Shown here piece by piece: positions 30,779 to 47,215 of a stretch of DNA of 64,000 nt. Position numbers and translations under genes: made by a program. Source of the stretch: Hyperoodon ampullatus (lineage: Eukaryota > Chordata > Mammalia > Artiodactyla > Ziphiidae); the NCBI GenBank assembly GCA_949752795.1, contig OX457063.1, positions 68,905,783 through 68,969,782 of the forward strand, in the 5' to 3' direction. Under the pieces are notes generated by a model, which did no database searches, was not told the origin of the DNA, and saw nothing but the letters and a program-made list of their open reading frames with translations. Within the stretch, counting starts at the first letter, position 1. Every line of letters begins with the position of its first letter.

Positions 30779-31020
30779 GTGGAGGAGTCCATAGAAGAAA
30801 GCAAACTTTTAATCTAAAGGCCCAGATAGTAAACACTTTAGGGTTTGCAGGCCATATGGTCTCTGCTGCAACTACTGTAATCTGCTATTATAGTGTGGAA
30901 GCAGCCACAGTCAATACGTAAACAAGTAAGCACGGCTGTGCTTCAACAAATGTTTTCTTTCCAAAAAAGGCAGCAGGCTGGTTTCAGCCTGTGAGCCACA
31001 GTTTGCCAATCCCTGGGCTA
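30779..31020 (+). repeat. hAT-Charlie-like non-autonomous DNA transposon remnant
   Basis: Contains 'ggcccagatagtaaacactt', 'gggtttgcaggccatatggt' and, at the end, 'gccacagtttgccaatccct', the pattern of a common mammalian hAT-derived MER element. I do not name the exact subfamily. Confidence 0.6.
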
Positions 31021-33379
31021 AAGTCAGGTCTTAACATGTGGATTCCTTTGGTCCTTGTCAAGAAGCCCTAGCCAATTCGTAAGGAATAGATTTTACAAGG
31101 ATAAATATGTACCAATGTAATTGGAACTCTGGAAGACAGGATAGACAAGTCTAAGACAAAATACACTGAATAGTCTGTTTTTTGTCAAAGGCTTTGAGGT
31201 AAAAATTCCATCATACTATATGTATTCTACTCTCTCTGGGGAAAACTTATAATCTTCCAAATATAGGTTTGGAAATCAAGGTCCATCTTACTACCTGAAG
31301 AAAAACAAGCCTACTCTTACAAAGGCTAAGCATATTATACATAAGTGGAATTTTTGAAATAATCTCCAAATGGCCTGAAGCCCAACAGGAATGAAGGAAT
31401 TTCCATTTAAATAAAGTTCCACGACACATAAACTTGGGAAACAAACCCACACAAAGGCTTCAGCCAATATGGGGTGAACATGATCCTATGTGATGGGCCA
31501 GCAAAACTGCATTTGTAATGATAGATTTGCTGAATCCTAGGGCAGGAGGCATATTTAATCCAAGCTACTTGCCTCAAGGGAAGGTTTCTGCTAGGTGATT
31601 TCTAGAAAGCAGATATTAGTCCTACTGTTTACATCCTCCAGATGTAATTCCAAAAACTTCCTTTTTTGTCTGTAACAGTGTTGGGCAAGGTAACTCTCTC
31701 TCTTTGATCCAGAAAGCATTTAGTTTTTTCAAAATGTAACTCTCTATGGTATATTGTGCTTAGCTCAGAGAACAGTAGAATTTATATGTATATGACATTG
31801 ACACGTTGTGAAGGAGGAATGGATGATTCTGTTGAATCATCGCAGCATGAAATTCCAGGTAACTGAGTAATTCTGAGTAACAGCTTCACACTCAAAAGCA
31901 GAAAGATGTGATTTAGAGATTTGGCCTTTGTTATGCACACAGCTCCTACACAAGGCCCACACGGCATGCAGTCTGAGTCTGCACTGAAGAAAAGAGTCGA
32001 CCTAATATAAAATCTTGAACAATCTAGGTCTCAGTTTCTTCCATCTTTCCTTTGTTTATTTCAGGATAACAGGCCTGAAATACCAGGCCCATTTATTTTG
32101 GATTAACAAAAGGCAGCGGGACCCTTTCAGAATGCTTGGTGTACAGACCTGGAATTTAAATTTTACTGTGGTAGGGACAAAACACACAATGAGTCATAGT
32201 TTCCTAGGGCTTAAGTTACTTCCAGGAAATCAAGTTAGCCCACCGGAACACTAACTTACTAAGTCGTATCCAAATAACCTTAAGGGGTTTCTGAAGTAGT
32301 TAACGCAACTTCCCAAGATGTTTTACCTTAGTTCTAAGAAACAGTGAGAATCTGACTTAATGTTAATGAAAGTTCTTTGAGCCACTTTGGGGAAAGTTGC
32401 GTTGTATGTTCAAAAGCTTAAATCGCCGGTCCTTTGGTATATGTGATAAGGAGAGCTGTAGCTTTTCTCTGCATTGAAGCTTTTTGTTACTGAGGCAGTA
32501 CTTATAACAGAGCATACCAAATGGCCTTCTAGGTGATGGATGAGAGGAAAGGCTACAACTTGATTACAGAAATATGTTCCTTTGTGTTGATATTCTGGGA
32601 GCACGCGCCAGCTTTCTGGCAAGGTCACCTTAGTGTTCCAATCCTTCTCATTTCCCTAAAACGATGAGCACTTTCTCTTTCTAAGATGTTTCCTTATCTG
32701 CGATTTCAAGGTCTGAAAACAAGTGGCTCTAATCCACATAGGATTACCGACTCAATACCATACATCAAACTGCCAGACAAGAGAAAGTCACTGATCAAGG
32801 AGCACATACATCAAGAAAGCAACCAACTGGACAAATGGAGAAGATTGATGGAATGGAGGAAAGCAATAAAATATAGCAAGGTGGGGATAAGGGTGTGAGT
32901 AGTGTGCATGGAATATGTGAAAACTTCTCTTACCAGTTAAAGCGCTACTTCTCCTTGGAAATGATGGGTATGAGCAGCTAATGAATACGGTTTGGTCATT
33001 TTTGATGGGAATGGTGAGACAAAGTCAAGGTCACCATTCAGATGCCAGGGTACATGTTTCAGGTAAAGAGTCCTTGTCTTCGAGGCAAATATGGATATCC
33101 CCACCACATACACGATTGAGAAAGCAGAAGCCATCAACTAAGTGCTTCCTCAGCTTCTTACAACCAAGGCTGAGCTGTGTGTGCCTGCACTCACCTTTTT
33201 CCTGCATGTTATAATGAATTAGTGTTCCCCTTCGTATCAGAGGTCTGTCTCTCCTCTCGGGGTCTGGATCCCACGCTTCCTGACTACCAAAAACTTTACT
33301 CCTTTGCCTATCTCTGCTTTCCCATCAATCTCTCCCTCTCTCTCTGGTGGTTAATAGCAGCATGTACTGGTGCTCTGAT

Positions 33380-34905
33380 AGCTCCCATCTTGAAAGGAAA
33401 CCTCTTTTGACTTCATACGCTCTTCAGTCTACTGCCCGGTCAGTGTCAACTCCCTTGAAAGCACCGTCTGTGCTTGCTAAATATACTTCCTAACTCCACT
33501 TCTCTCCTCATCACACTCCATCCAGCTTCTGTCTCTCTGTCTCCACAACTCCAGACAATGGTCCCAGTGACTTCCTTGCTACTGACCGCTTTGCCAACCC
33601 GACATCTATTCCTTTCTCCTTGTCTTAGGTGACATGTTGCAACACTGGCCACAGCTGGTTGCTTCCTCCTTTTGGACACGCTCTTCTCTCTTGATGTCCA
33701 TGCCTTGCTCTGTCTTGATTTTCCTCCCAAATCTCATGTTTCTCCTTTTCCTTAATTGTTGAATCTTTTCATGCACCCCACACTTGCAGGATGGAATTCC
33801 TCTGAGTTTGATCCAGGGCTGTTTTCTCTCCTCCCTCTCCTCTCTCTTTAGGTGACTTCAGTCATTACCTCAGCTTTAAATGTCACCTGGATAAACTAAT
33901 GATCCAAATTTATTTCTTTGGCCCAACCCCTTCCTCCGAGCTCCAAATTCTTACATCTAACTTCCTCCTTCATATCTCCTTTGAGATGTCTACTCCCTAG
34001 CCTCCCTTCCCATCTGTCCTCACTCCACCCTGGTCAACTCCATCCTAGTTGCTCAATTCATAAACCCTGATTTCCTTGATTGTCTTGGACTTCTCCCTCA
34101 ATCTTAGTTCCTACGTGTGGTCCATCAGCAGCACTGATCATTGAACTTCCACAATAGATGTCAAATGTGTCTACTTCTTTCCATCTCACTGACACCAGGC
34201 CAGCTCAGTCCCATTATCTCTCATCTAAAATGGTTCTAACAGTCTCCCTGATTCCGTACGTATCCCACTCCAATCCACTGTCTCTACAACAATCAGAATA
34301 GCCTTCAAAAAATAAATTCACCCCACTCCTCTGCTTTTAAAGTCTTCGGTGCCTTCTTATTATACTTAGAATAAAATATGAAGTCTTGCCATCACCTTAA
34401 GGTCCTACTTGACCTGTGCCCTGCTTACTTCTACAACTCTGTTTCCTGCTACTGGCTCACTGCGTTCCAGCCATATGACCTTCGTCCAGTTGACTGATTG
34501 TGCCAGCTTATTTTGTCCTACCACAGGGCCTTTACACATGCTGTTTCCTCTCCCTAGAAGGCTTCTTCTTTCTTCTTTTTTTTTTTTTTTAAGGCTGGCT
34601 ACCCTGCTTAATGGTCACATACTCAGAAAGGCTTCTCTGATCACCCCTATATTTAAAAGTATATAACCTCCTCATCCCTATATTTTAAGATTCCCAGCAT
34701 CCAGTTCATTTTTTACACAAAGCATTCACAATTTGTAATGATTTATTTTTTCATTATCTGTCTCCCCACTAGAATTTAAGTCCATGAGGGAAGGTACTCT
34801 GTCTTTGTTTACAGCTGTCAGACAACATCTGTCAGACAATATCTGCCAACATTAGCACACACTAAATGCTCAAGAACTATATCTTGAATGGAACAAAGGA
34901 ACAAA
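33380..34905 (+). repeat. L2 LINE, long sense-strand remnant
   Basis: About 1.5 kb of pyrimidine-rich L2 3' sequence, including 'cacagggcctttacacatgc', 'tctgtctccccactagaatt' and 'ccatgagggaaggtactctg'. No open frame survives. Confidence 0.7.
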
Positions 34906-35234
34906 TGTAGAATTTCACCCAGTTCACATGGGCACAATGCAAAGACAGTGAGACATCTGTAGACATCCCAGTGTTTGACCTACTTGCTATCATATAGTTA
35001 AAAAAATTTTAATGTATATGTCTTGGTGTCATTAATGCTATTGTAGAATGCAGAGTTTTGAAAGACAGTGATTTTCAAATTGCTATATATTAACTGTGCA
35101 CATCTTGTTTTGGGCCAGAGGGTAAGTGCTGGTGTCTCAGTGACATTAAGTGCCAGGTTTATGTTGATCACATTCCTCAGGCTCGTCAGGGTCAGGTTTC
35201 ACTTTATTGTTCCACCCTTACACTCTCCTTTTTC

Positions 35235-35530
35235 TTTTTTTAAAATGTTTTTTAATTAGTAAACTTTATTTTTAAGAGCAGTTCTAGGTTCATAGCAGAA
35301 TTTTCGGAAAAGTACAGAGAGTTCCCATATACCCCTGCCTCCACACCTGCATAACCTCCCCCACTATCAACATCCCACACTAAAGTGGTACATTTGTTAC
35401 AATGATGAACCTACAATGACGCATCATTCTCAGCCAGAGTCATGTTGTACCTTCTATGGGTTTTGACAAAGTGTAATGACATGTATCCACCATTATATCC
35501 ACTCTCTGTTTTCTAAGATCCAATTTCTAA
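35235..35530 (-). repeat. Old LINE-1 (L1M-type) 3' end, antisense
   Basis: Carries 'gagcagttctaggttcatag', 'gagagttcccatataccc' and 'catcattctcagccagagtc', familiar from old mammalian LINE-1 3' ends. Confidence 0.6.
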
Positions 35531-36059
35531 CAGCTCCTTTCCAGCAGAGCCAATGGAGACTATCAAGTAGGAATGTCCTCCAATGTATGCCTCCAGCCCC
35601 ACTGGAAAATCCTGTGCAGAACAGGGAAGTTCAAGGAAGGCAAGACTTTCCTCCTGACTCGGCCTACTTCTTGTGCCAATATTCCGGATGCCATCTCCTT
35701 GCCTCTACTCCAGCCCCTCATTCTATCAGTTAGGTCTTTTCCTTCCCATATATATCACTGGGTTCAACACCTCAGCATGGAAAACATATTTAAATCTTTC
35801 CCATCCTAAAAAAACAAAAAAAAAGGAAATAAACTTGTAAAACACTCCCTCAACTCTATGCTGCCTTCTCCTGGCTAAAACCTGTCCTCCTTTTCAACTC
35901 AAATCACTTAGGAAGAGCAAACTGCAATTCCTCTCCTCTGGCCTCCACATTATGTGGCGAAAGGCCCACTGAGTAACTCCATGGGAGGTTCCCAGTGCCC
36001 CAGACACAGTGCACCTAATAGCAAGTTTATAATCACATCACCCCTGTCACAAATCTTCT

Positions 36060-36870
36060 CCCCTCTCGGCCTTCTTTATTTTGATAGCTGACACCACCCT
36101 CTGCCCTTTCAGGTGAGCTAGAAAAACTGCCCTCCATCCTTCATTTCTCTTCATCTCACTTGCTCCACTATCCGCCCCCCACCACCATGTGAAATCTTCC
36201 AATCTGGTCTATTTGCCTCTTAACTCTCTCTCCAAGCTGCTCCCTCTTTCTACCATCTCTGCTTCAGCCACTGTCTAGACTTACCTTGTCTCCCCAGCCT
36301 CTGCAATACTCCCTCGACCATCAGAGTCACCATGCTAAGATACGAGGCTGGTCACATCCATCCTTTATTTAAAATTCCTCTCCAGTCCACTGCCTGGCAA
36401 TCGAGTCCAGCCTCCTTGCCATAGCCTACGAGGTCCTTTCTCATCTGGCCCCTGCCTCTCTGACGTGGCCCATCCCCTGTACCACTCCCCGCTTACCGCC
36501 CTCCAGCCGTGCTGTGCTCATTGCCCCTGGCTGTCCCTTCCACCTGAAACCACCACCCCTCACCCCAGCCTGAACTCAGGCTTCACCTGAGTGAAGCTTC
36601 TAAAGAGCTTTCCAGCCCCCCACCCTCCTCCTCCTGAGCTGGATGGTCCCTCCTGCTCTTTCTTTGGGTTCCCACAACACCCATTCAATTTTGCTGTAAC
36701 AGAACTTCTCAACCCATGCAGAAACTATGCACTAGTCTGTCTCCCCCACCAGACTCTGAGCTCCCTGGCCGAGGGGACAGTGGACCTTCAGCTCTGATTC
36801 CCAAATGCCCAGCACGATGTCTGACATGAAGGAGGATTTCAATACACCCAGGTTGAGTAAATGAAAGTTT
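36060..36870 (+). repeat. L2 LINE remnant, sense strand
   Basis: L2-like blocks: 'cgaggtcctttctcatctgg', 'ccagactctgagctccctgg', 'gatgtctgacatgaaggagg'. More GC-rich than its surroundings. Confidence 0.65.
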
Positions 36871-37217
36871 TTGATGTCACTATTCCATCTTTCAAGGTGC
36901 GAGGCCTCAAGTGCTCAATCCCTCAAGGTTTCTGTTTCCCAAACTCCTCTGCCCTTCTCTTAGCTTTAACAATTTAATTATTATACTCTGTAGTGTTGGT
37001 TTGGAGGTCAAGGTCCACGGGACAATAATCCAGATGTTTATAGTTACAACATCCCTTGTAAATGGTGCCTTCTGGGTAGGCGCCATGCCACCAAACTCAC
37101 GTTTCCCTAAATTGGATCCATTGATCTATGTCAATGCATCTATCATGGTAGGTGATTAAAAGGTGACCAGAGGACCACAGGTCTATCCTAAATCGATCCT
37201 CTGATGATTGTGATTCA

Positions 37218-39801
<2,584 letters not shown>

Positions 39802-41039
39802 TTAAATCATCACATCTAACAGCATCCTGGAGTGGGTTCTTCTCATTTGCATAGAATTTGATAAATACGCTCTATGCCTTATTGCAGACATAAATTTAGA
39901 TGGCAGAATATAGTTAAGCATCTGAGTAATTCGGAAGGTAGCAATGTTATGAAGGGAAATATTTTGACTAGATTAAGTGCTAGAAAGTAAACTGCAATGA
40001 AAATTATGTGATGTTCAGCCCCAATTCTTCTTGTTTTGTGCTATCTTTATATTAAGCCCATATCAACTTGTGGAACTGAAATTTCATTCCATTCTCTCTT
40101 TTATATACAGATTTAAAGGAGTAAGAGATTTAGCCTATTACAAGAGTAACTCCTACCCATATCTTGGGTTACAGATGATCAATTTAAGATTTCAACACAG
40201 CAAAGCAGAAACCTGGATTAGTAAAATGATTTTCAGTTCCATTGTCAACGCCATTGAACAAGGATGTTCTCAACTGAAGCCCATTCCTAGAAGAACTATT
40301 TGAACAATAATGAAATCCAGCCTGACTCATGTGGCCAAGGAATTTGGGGCAGTGGACATCACTTGGTGCTCATGCCATAAGAAGAGATGAAAACCACAGC
40401 AGCTGAAAAGTTAAAAACAAAAACAAACACCCCAGAAGTTTGCTTTCTGCTTGCTAAAAGAACATGATCCTTACAATTTCCTTAAGCTGGCATTAGAAGT
40501 TGATATTTGTGTAGATGATATTTCCACAGCAGACATATTGATAAGACTGGTGTATTTGGCATGCTTCATAAACCAGGTACAGATTCTAAAAGGCGTATGC
40601 TTATCCATATAGCTGAGAATTTGCTACCCACTGCAAAAAAAGAACTCTAAGAATGGCTGACTGCTGAAACGGGCACCTGGAAAGTTTTTTCTAAACTTAG
40701 AAATGTTAGGGTTTGTTTGTTTATACATTATTTGTGAATTTGCTGCCTGTAAGGGTAGCTTTGTCTCAGTAGAGGTGTCATTTTAGCTGGGGTAGTCTTT
40801 CCCACCATAAAAAAAATCCCAGCACAGATTTTCCTGGCAGCCTAGAACAATAATTCCTGGTTAGAGTTTTATCAGAATGCCCAGTAGAACCCCGGTTCTA
40901 AATTCTAACTCTGCAACCCACTTTTGAAAACTTTATACAAGTTCCTAGACCACTCTAAGATTCAGTCTCCTCTTCTGTAAAATGGGGATGTGGTTTACTT
41001 CACAGGATTAAATGGAATAGGATATAATGAATCCCTGAT

Positions 41040-41250
41040 TATTGAGCTCTGGCTGTCACACCAGCGTGGGGCTAGATGCTTTGCACACCTTATCTCACTG
41101 AATCCTTAGAGCAGTGGGTAAGCTGGGATTCAAACACGGGTAATCCAACCGTAGAGCCAGCAGTTTCAAACCCTACACTGAGCTGGACTTGATAAAATAT
41201 TTACTCTAGGACCTGGCACATAGTAGGCACACAATAAATAGACATTCTCA
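41040..41250 (+). repeat. MIR SINE (old)
   Basis: MIR-like order: 'attgagctctggctgtcaca', 'ctttgcacaccttatctcac', 'agctgggattcaaacacggg'. Weakly conserved. Confidence 0.55.
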
Positions 41251-41414
41251 TTTCTGTTTCCTAGTGCTGGTATTTCTACCTTGATTTAAAAAAAAAAAAA
41301 GTTAAGAGATTCTCATCATTTTTCAGCTTACTTACATATGCAAGTAAGTTGCCCATCTTGAAATGTACAGTATCCTTTTTTATTGTATTTGCTGCATAGA
41401 AAACACGGTAAGTT

Positions 41415-41535
41415 TTTTTCCCCAGCTTTACTGAGATATAATTGACATATAACACTGTGCAAGTTTAAGGTGTACGATGTGTTGATTTTATACATTTATA
41501 TATTGCAAAATGATTACACTATAAGTTTCATAACT
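41415..41535 (-). repeat. Old LINE-1 3' end, antisense
   Basis: Marked by 'ctttactgagatataattga' and 'gcaagtttaaggtgtacgat', a common terminus of old LINE-1 elements. Confidence 0.7.
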
Positions 41536-43118
41536 ACAGTGTGTCCAAATCCATGCACTTTATGCAGTGCTTTTGGAAGTGCCCTTTACAGAGGAAATGT
41601 ACTTGCTAACCAAATTGTAACCAAACTCCCCTGTGCAAATCTACTGGGGAAAAATCTGGACCTACAAAATAAATAAGTACAGGGTGACTATTTTATAGAT
41701 GCATTCATTGCTTAAAAAAGAGCTACCTTGAAGCCCTTTAAAACAAGAGAGTTCTATCAGCATAAATCTTTTGTCCAAATTTAGGTATACCTGCATAAAA
41801 TCCAGAGTAAGAGAGAAAGGAAACAATGTTTCCAAAAAATATATGAAAACAGTTTTGTGTTCTAGGCAATGCTTTGCTGAAGTGTGATGTGTGTGGTAGA
41901 CCATTTTAAGGTGTTAGATGTCTGAGAAGGTGTCTGGACTATAAAGTGATTATGATGCAGGAAGTCAGGAAGGAGGCACTTGTTTTGAAAACACGTGCTG
42001 GGGAAGGCTAACGACTGCAGTTCACAAGAAAGCAGGCTGCCCAGTGGAGCAGTGAGTCAAACAGCTAAAATACACAATCCACTGTTGACACTAGGAGATG
42101 GCTAATTTCCTGAAAACTCCCTTAACGATTTTTCAAATCCTGGCATTCAATCATCTGCGCACACAAGAAGTGACTCAAGGGCTCCTGCAAATAAACTTTA
42201 TTTTGAAATGTGAACAAGACTGTTAAGAATTTCAAAATTACTTAATAAGTTCTACTATTGCCAAGTATGTAAAAGCACACCATATTCTAAGACTATTGGT
42301 AGAGGGAAGAATAAAGCACTGTGATATTTATTTTCATAATTACAGTGTGAGATTCACAGCATTTACTCTGTTTTTTTTTTCTTTCAATGACATCTACATT
42401 TCTCTGACTATGGAAATCATTGCTGCTGTCTCTCAATGTCCTAGGGATAGCAGAGATCCAACATCAAGAGCTCAAATTTGGCCCATGGACATGTTCTGCT
42501 GGCTTGGCACAGAACTGGTTTCTTGTTTCTATTGACTTTTATTTGATTTGTTTCAACTAGTTGATAGAGAGTACAGACAGGAGAAAGAAAGGAAAAGAAA
42601 AAGAACCTAGGTTGTTTACAAAGGCACAGAGAGCAGAAGAAGAGAGCCACAGAGAGGCAAGAGGAGACTGCCTGGGCCGGACTAGAGGGAGGATGGGGAA
42701 GGGAAGTGGGGCTGCAGCAGGCTTAGTAGGACTGGAGGGTCGGGGGGACTGCCCAGAGGTCTGGTTAAACCTTTATGATCAGGAAGAGGGAAACTGCAAG
42801 AAGGGAATAATGCTAGATGCTAAGAGGACAGAACTAAAGATATAAAGGTTACTAGCTCTGGCCACAGCTAAAAACTGCAGCCCTGTCAGCTTTTTGTTTT
42901 CCAAAATTCCACTTCATAAAATGGGCAAAGAGCAAGGCACCCAACTCATCAAGTGAGCCAAACCTGGGCTGTTAATCTATGTGTACGATGCACGACAGAG
43001 GCTAGTCCCTCAAAAGTTCCTAAGCAGAAACCATTGCAAGTCACATCTTTGAGTCTCCAAAGAAACAACTAAACTGGGGGGGAGGGGGGGAATGGAAACA
43101 ATTGCTTCAAGTCTTTTT

Positions 43119-43317
43119 TTTTTTGCGGTACGCTGGCCTCTCACCGTCGTGGCCTCTCCCGTTGCGGAGCACAGGCTCCGGACGCGCAGGCTCAGCGGCC
43201 ATGGCTCACGGGCCCAGCCGCTCCGCGGCATGTGGGATTTTCCCGGACCGGGGTTACGAACCCGCGTCCGCTGCATCGGCAGGCGGACTCTCAACTACTG
43301 CGCCACCAGGGAAGCCC
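43119..43317 (-). mobile_element. CHR-2-type SINE, short form
   Basis: Antisense copy of about 199 bp. The target duplication is gcttcaagtcttttt (43104-43118) and gctgcaagtcttttt (43318-43332), one mismatch. Confidence 0.94.
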
Positions 43318-43629
43318 GCTGCAAGTCTTTTTATATATATATAACATTACATATGTATGTATAAAATAATGCATCCTAGTGAATATCAAAAGAAACACAT
43401 ACATGTCTTTCTATTAACATGAGGCCCAGATTTTCCCCCACTTTTATTCAATATTGAAAACAGATTCCAGCCTCACACCTTTCATAAATCTTCTTGAGTA
43501 TAAAATACAAACGTTATAGAAACATTGAAAAATCAGTTAGTTTACTGTTGTCCTAGAAGAGGGAAAGTGATCTCAAGTCAAACAATGGAAAATTTCTTTT
43601 CCTGCCCGGAGAGAGAGGCCATGACATGG

Positions 43630-43790
43630 ATGGGAGAGTGGCCGTGGACTTTGGGGTCAGGAAGTATTGGGTTTGACACTGCTGCTAGTTCTTACTGGCT
43701 GTGTGTCTTGGGCAACTTATTTTAACTTTCTGAGTCTCAATTTCCTCCCCTTTGAAATGGAGATAATAACACATACCTCGCAGAGTTTCC
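43630..43790 (-). repeat. MIR SINE (old)
   Basis: Complement of MIR: 'tactggctgtgtgtcttggg', 'ctgagtctcaatttcctccc', 'ggagataataacacatacct'. Confidence 0.65.
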
Positions 43791-43953
43791 CAGTGTTTGA
43801 CTTGAGATGGAACATCATTTCGTTTACCATCATGAGGAAAATTCAGGAATTGCCAGCAAATAATATTTGACTCACACATTAAAGTTTCTGGCAGCTTTTC
43901 AACATTCAATTTTTGGCTGCCCTAGAGTTTTAGAATTTACATCTTGTTCTTTT

Positions 43954-44179
43954 TTATTTATTTTTTATTTTTTTATTTTTTTTTGGCGGTAAGCGGGCCT
44001 CTCGCTGTTGTGGCCTCTCCCATTGCAGAGCATAGGCTCCGGACGCGCAGGTTCAGAGGCCATGGCTCACGGGCCCCACAGCTCCGCGGCATGTGGGATC
44101 TTTCCAGACCGGGGCACGAACCCGTGTCCCCTGCATCAGCAGGCGGACTCTCAACCACTGCGCCACCAGGGAAGCCCCC
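43954..44179 (-). mobile_element. CHR-2-type SINE, short form
   Basis: Antisense copy with a tail of mixed TTTA and T runs. The target duplication is tacatcttgttcttt / tacatcttgtttttt near 43938-43953 and 44180-44194. Confidence 0.92.
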
Positions 44180-44191
44180 TACATCTTGTTT

Positions 44192-44310
44192 TTTAAAAAA
44201 CAGCTTTACTGAGGTATTATTTACATACCATAAAATTCACATAATTTAAATGTATGATTCAATAAATTTTTAATAAATTTACGGGATACAATTCACACAA
44301 CAATCTAATA
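44192..44310 (-). repeat. Old LINE-1 3' end, antisense
   Basis: Contains 'cagctttactgaggtattat' and 'cataccataaaattcacata', typical of old LINE-1 termini. Confidence 0.65.
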
Positions 44311-44579
44311 TTAGAATATTTCTACCACTTTAGGGAAAAAAAAAAAAAAACCTTTTGCCTATTTGCAGTCACTCTCCAAACCTACCATGAGATCCAGGGA
44401 TCCACTTACTTATCTTGTCCTTTTAAAACTAAAATATACTTCCTCTTCTTATGAGTAGTTTTAGTATTTAGATATGTCATTAAATTAGAGCAAGGAGAAG
44501 GGAGAATTTATAAATGTTTGATTTTAAAATGCATTAATACTGGAACAGAACCTAGTTATTGTTGGAACTTTTGGGCTTT

Positions 44580-44790
44580 GTGGTCAGTCCTGTGCCTCTC
44601 ACTTCCTACCTAGCTTAGCTGTCCATTCACTGGACACTGACCATCTGTCAGCGGCAACAACGTGAGAGGAGAGCTGCTTAACTTTTCTGCGATTCTATCC
44701 TCATCGGCAAAATAGGAATGAACCCTTCAGGGTTATTTTGGAGAATTACTAAGATGCCATAGTATAGCATAGCATACAATCACAGTAATG
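44580..44790 (-). repeat. MIR-like remnant
   Basis: Weak resemblance to the complement of MIR, with 'ttcgcaaaata'-type decay around 'cctcatcggcaaaataggaa' and 'ggagaattactaagatgcca'. Confidence 0.4.
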
Positions 44791-44804
44791 GCACAAACAA
44801 AACC

Positions 44805-45045
44805 AGTGTTGTCCAAGAGAACTTTCTGCAATGATGGATATTCTGTATGGGTGCTGTCCAGTATGGTAGCCACTAGCCACATGTGGTTATGGAGCACTTG
44901 AAATGTGCCTGGCCAGACGGAAGAACAGAACTTATCATTTAATTTTTAAATGTTTAAAATTTTATTTCACTTTAATTTAAAGGCAGACACCCACATGTTA
45001 ACTAGTAGCCACCACATGGGGCTGTGCAGTGGTACGTACTCCAAA
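44805..45045 (+). repeat. hAT-like non-autonomous DNA transposon remnant
   Basis: Has 'ggtgctgtccagtatggtag', 'actagccacatgtggttatg' and 'ggagcacttgaaatgtgcct'. The right end (tagtagccaccacatgggg) is an imperfect inverted partner of the left part. Confidence 0.6.
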
Positions 45046-46029
45046 TGTCAGCCCTTCCAGATCAGACAAGTGAATGTTAAACTTGAGGTAAATCTGGTAT
45101 TTTAATAGTTGCATTAAGTGGACTAAGTGAAAGTGGAATGTCCAGAGACACATATCACTCCCAATGGATGTGAGCTTATTTCTTTCCACTGAGTTTGCAA
45201 TGACAGGACGATGCACTTTTCCACAATGTAGAAGGAACAAAGCTCTTTCTTGATTACTTTCCCAGATTTCCCAGGGTAGATAGGTAAAGAGCCCCCTCGT
45301 GAGGCTGCCCTAGACAAAATGGTCTCGTAGGCAACATGTATCTTTACAGGATAGTCCTTCACTTTCTTGCAGATGCTTTCTTCTCCTCCACCCCCTTCAC
45401 CAAACATGTCCAGAGATCTTTGCAAGGGCCCCCACCCAGCCTAGAAGGGTCCAGACTATGTCTCCAAGTAGATACGCCTGGGCAGTGTCTAGAACATAGC
45501 AGAACCTCAACTTCGTTGAAAGAAAGACACTCTCGCTCCCATTAAAATCTATTCTTTGTTGCATGATTTCAAGTTCTTCTAGGGCGGTTGGTTAATTGAT
45601 CAAGGTTTATGCTAACCGGGTGTGATGTTGTTAGCAGACCCACCCCCCATAACATGAGTTTTTGTTTTTTTTTTAGAATTATGGTTTTCAGTGCCCTAAT
45701 CCAGAGCACTGGATAATGTGTACATTATCAGCACTTTGGCAGAACAAGGAACTTTTGAAAGTTCCTGAGGCAAAAGGAACTTTTGCCTGAGATGACAACT
45801 TAACTTTGCTCTAAGGTACCTTATACCGTGTCTTGTAAACAGAAGGTCTTCAAATATGTTGGTTGAAAGAATAAGGCAAGCTCTGCAGCCCACTTTTATT
45901 GGATAGAAGACCAGCAACTAATCCGACTAAGCTCCGATTTTAGGCTTCAAAGAGCAGTCAATGGCAGCAAAGGAATATGTTCAGAAAAGGCCATAAACGG
46001 AGAGGAAAAAGAATGAATGCTTACTTATC

Positions 46030-46145
46030 CCTTACTTTATGTGAGTCACTAACTTATGAACTTTAGATTATCACATCAACACTACAAAGTAGGTTACGAT
46101 TATCCCCATTTTATAGATGAGGCATCTGAGGCTCAAACAGGCAAT
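46030..46145 (+). repeat. MIR SINE (old)
   Basis: MIR core with 'attatccccattttatagat' and 'gaggcatctgaggctcaaac'. Confidence 0.65.
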
Positions 46146-46382
46146 AAGAACTTCCCTCCATGTCACTATCATAGGGCACATTGCAGGGTGCAGGAGTATG
46201 GGCAGAATCTTTCTTTAAATTTCCTCTACAAAATGTGGGGCAAACTTACATTAAAAAGTCAAATATTTTAGTCGCCTTCACTAAAAGAAAACAACATTCT
46301 GCAGTATTTTGTTAACACAGATCGTATACCAAAATCTCACTTGCTAGGAACGATGGATGCAAGTAAAGAAATGACATTCTTA

Positions 46383-46588
46383 GGGCTTCCCTGGTGGCGC
46401 AGTGGTTGAGAGTCGGCCTGTCGATGCAGAGGACACGGGTTCGTGCCCCGGTCCGGGAGGATCCCACATGCCGCGGGGCAGCTGGGCCCATGAGCCATGG
46501 CCGCTGAGCCTGTGCGTCCAGAGCCTGTGCTCCGCAATGGGAAGGGCCACAGCGGTGAGAGGCCCGTGTACCGCAAAAAAAAAAAAAA
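46383..46588 (+). mobile_element. CHR-2-type SINE, short form
   Basis: 206 bp from 'gggcttccctggtggcgcag' to poly(A). The exact 18-bp target duplication aaagaaatgacattctta is at 46365-46382 and 46589-46606. Confidence 0.97.
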
Positions 46589-47099
46589 AAAGAAATGACA
46601 TTCTTAGATCATGGAAAATAAACTGGAGACTGCTTTTCAAAAGACATGTTTGCTATTTCTAACTTCACATGGTAACTCTAGATTATCAAGGTTTTGGTTT
46701 GTGAATTTCATTGAGTTTCTGCTTTAATGACAGGATTTTTACTCAGCATTTTAGTTATTGGTAGGAGATTTTAAGGCCCCCCTGAGTTTTCTTTTTCTCT
46801 TAAGTGATAACTCCTCCAGTTGTGTTAAACTACTTATTTACAGGTTACTTCTTATCTTATAACCAAATTATAATTATATATCAATATGTGGTTAAAAACA
46901 AAATGCAGGATTTGTCTAAATTATCTGACTAGTGGAATCCAAATTAATGGGTTCTATTATAACTGTTTTTACATAATTAATTTAAAAGGAAGTAATATTA
47001 TTTAGAAAACTTAGCCAACCTATCATTCTTGTTATGTTGACTAGTTTGGCAACTGCTGCAATTGCCTGGTTTCGGATAGGTAATTTTCTTTTTTTTTGC

Positions 47100-47215
47100 A
47101 TTTTTTCTTTGACTTTTATTGAGTATAATTGACATACAGCACTGTATAAATTTAAGGTGTACAGCATAATGATTTGACTTACATATATCACAAAATGATA
47201 GATAGGTATTTCTTT
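47100..47215 (-). repeat. Old LINE-1 3' end, antisense
   Basis: Blocks 'ttattgagtataattgacat' and 'aaatttaaggtgtacagcat' identify a LINE-1 terminus. Confidence 0.7.
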